A stretch of DNA of 6,713 nucleotides from Bacteroidota bacterium (GTDB lineage Bacteria > Bacteroidota > Bacteroidia > Bacteroidales > Prolixibacteraceae), in NCBI GenBank assembly GCA_030691295.1, contig JAUYEQ010000153.1, positions 1 to 6,713 on the forward strand, given 5' to 3'. The stretch's first letter is position 1, and the number at the start of each line of letters is the position of its first letter. The notes under the pieces were generated by a model. That model was given only the letters and a program-made list of their open reading frames with translations. It ran no database searches and was not told where the DNA came from. A program made the translations under genes and the position numbers. Shown piece after piece: positions 5,691-6,713 of the stretch.

Positions 5691-6713
5691 ATGAAAAAGC
5701 TCTCCCTTCTTCTGATCATCCTCTTTTCCTTCCTGCTTTCAGGAATAAACTGCACTGCTGCAGGTTTTCTGTTTGCTCCAAAAATCGATTCGATTCAACT
5801 GGTTTTTGATGATCAGCAATTGATTCTCCCGGGCGAATCGTTTAGAATTGGTATCATTTCATATTACAAAAATGGGAAAGTCAGGAAAACAGCTGGATTC
5901 CCCGGTGGTTCGGTTTGGTGGTTGCGATACAAAGTGGAAGTTTCGGGAGGAACAGATTTTTCCGGTCGCATCTCAGTTAATGAGGAACTTATACCATCCA
6001 AAGGAAAATACATCGATATCAAAGCCTGGCCGCGAAAACAGCCTGAACTTGCCAAAGAGCTTTTACTGCCATTGAATTTCGAAACAAAAATTGAATACCG
6101 GCCAATTGCTGATTTTGATAAAGCGCCCGGAAGTCAGATCAAAGGTGAACTAATTACCGAATTTAACAACGGTCAGATCAGAATTTGTTCCGATTTGCGA
6201 AACAGTCGTGAATCGGAAAATTTCCAGTTCTCGGGACACGGTGGTGTGTGGAAAAATGGAAGATTTACCATTGAACCGGATTTCGCCATGATTGAAAACC
6301 ATCGCTCGTCCTTAATTGTCAATTCATTACGCAACAAATCAGTTGTCGATACCTTTTCGGTTTTGCTTGATTACAAACATGCCTACAGGCTTGATTTGAG
6401 GGGTAGTTCAGGTACGCCCGGTTTTCCCGGTATGAGCGGAAGTTCCGGCTCGCCCGGCAATCACGGTTATCACGGGCAGTCAGGTCATGATGGCGAATTT
6501 GGCTCCGATGGTTCTGAAATAGGAGTTTGGGCAGACCTTTACCGCGATTCGGTTTTAAACTGCGGCTTGCTGTACGTGTATGCCCAAAATTTATGGACAG
6601 GCGAAGAATTTCGCTACCTGATTAATCCTGAAGGAGGAAAACTCAATGTTTCGTCGAATGGTGGGTCAGGCGGTTTTGGAGGTTCAGGTGGAAATGGCGG
6701 CTCTGGTGGCGAA
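5691..6713 (+). CDS. Exported collagen-like, glycine-rich protein of unknown function (partial, 3' end beyond right edge)
   Basis: From ATG 5691 an uninterrupted frame of 341 codons runs off the right edge. The start gives a clear signal peptide: Lys2-Lys3, hydrophobic 4-19, likely cleavage after C-T-A-A near residue 24. Cys21 lacks a convincing lipobox. Residues 25-237 look beta-rich with no domain I recognise. Residues 238-276 are 13 unbroken Gly-X-Y triplets, including GTP, GFP and GSP with proline in the Y position as in collagens. Residues 277-322 return to a strand-like, non-repetitive segment (GVWADLYRDSV, LLYVYAQNLW), and 323-340 are six X-Gly-Gly triplets reaching the edge. The likely location is the cell surface or periplasm. 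No Shine-Dalgarno precedes the ATG, and no earlier in-frame ATG is seen in the 70 nt upstream. It points away from the TSUP gene, and nothing links it functionally to phosphate uptake. Function is unknown. Confidence 0.88.
   Translation, partial: MKKLSLLLIILFSFLLSGINCTAAGFLFAPKIDSIQLVFDDQQLILPGESFRIGIISYYKNGKVRKTAGFPGGSVWWLRYKVEVSGGTDFSGRISVNEELIPSKGKYIDIKAWPRKQPELAKELLLPLNFETKIEYRPIADFDKAPGSQIKGELITEFNNGQIRICSDLRNSRESENFQFSGHGGVWKNGRFTIEPDFAMIENHRSSLIVNSLRNKSVVDTFSVLLDYKHAYRLDLRGSSGTPGFPGMSGSSGSPGNHGYHGQSGHDGEFGSDGSEIGVWADLYRDSVLNCGLLYVYAQNLWTGEEFRYLINPEGGKLNVSSNGGSGGFGGSGGNGGSGGE
6402..6518 (+). repeat. Collagen-type Gly-X-Y coding repeat (13 triplets)
   Basis: The coding repeat lies within the plus-strand exported protein, codons 238-276. 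Every third codon is glycine for 13 consecutive triplets. X and Y are mostly Ser, Pro, His, Asp, Phe and Glu. Glycine codons vary (GGT, GGC, GGA, GGG), so this is conserved at the protein level rather than a fresh DNA microsatellite. Confidence 0.85.

Noticed and set aside
5848..6075. Short open frames on both strands inside the collagen-like gene
   Set aside because: They overlap the continuous 341-codon frame from 5691, which has a signal peptide and structured repeats; the short frames have neither.
6402..6713. DNA-level tandem repeat or phase-variable microsatellite in the glycine-rich coding region
   Set aside because: Codons for the repeated glycines vary and no unit is repeated exactly several times, so slippage-driven variation is not supported.
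1..6713. CRISPR array, tRNA/rRNA genes, insertion sequences or phage attachment sites
   Set aside because: No spaced identical repeats, cloverleaf-like segments, transposase motifs or terminal inverted repeats were seen on either strand.

Overview
The window suggests a member of the Bacteroidota, probably a Bacteroidales/Marinilabiliales-type lineage, although the exact taxon is inferred. Gene starts lack Shine-Dalgarno sequences and sit in AT-rich leaders. A TTG-N19-TAnnTTTG promoter of the Bacteroidota type is visible. The phosphate-binding protein is a lipoprotein, and an outer-membrane barrel gene is built into the same operon.

Positions 1-4477 (minus strand) hold a high-affinity phosphate uptake operon, transcribed right to left: an outer-membrane porin-like protein, pstS, pstC, pstA and pstB. 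The gaps are only 19, 16, 4 and 7 nt and none contains a terminator, so these genes are very likely one transcript. pstB runs off the left edge after its H-loop; whatever follows it (often phoU) is not visible. Together the products form a route from the outer membrane (porin) through periplasmic capture (PstS) to an ATP-driven inner-membrane transporter (PstC-PstA with PstB).

Positions 4478-4735 are non-coding and carry the control region. Three tandem 11-bp units (TTGTAAT/CTGTAAC/CTGTAAT plus 4 nt each) have the 7+4+7 geometry of a PhoB-type Pho box. They lie just upstream of a degenerate -7 element for the porin-pst operon. A second, diverged copy of the first 31 bp of this element lies 107 bp further upstream. 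An AT-rich hairpin followed by a short T run lies between the two copies.

Positions 4736-5491 (minus strand) encode a TauE/SafE (TSUP) family membrane transporter of unknown substrate with its own recognisable promoter. Positions 5492-5690 are a divergent intergenic region.

Positions 5691-6713 (plus strand) are the start of an exported protein with no domain I recognise. It carries 13 uninterrupted Gly-X-Y collagen-type triplets and then a second glycine-rich stretch of X-Gly-Gly triplets that runs into the right edge. The gene is open at the window end. This protein and the duplicated Pho-box-like elements are the least ordinary parts of the window.
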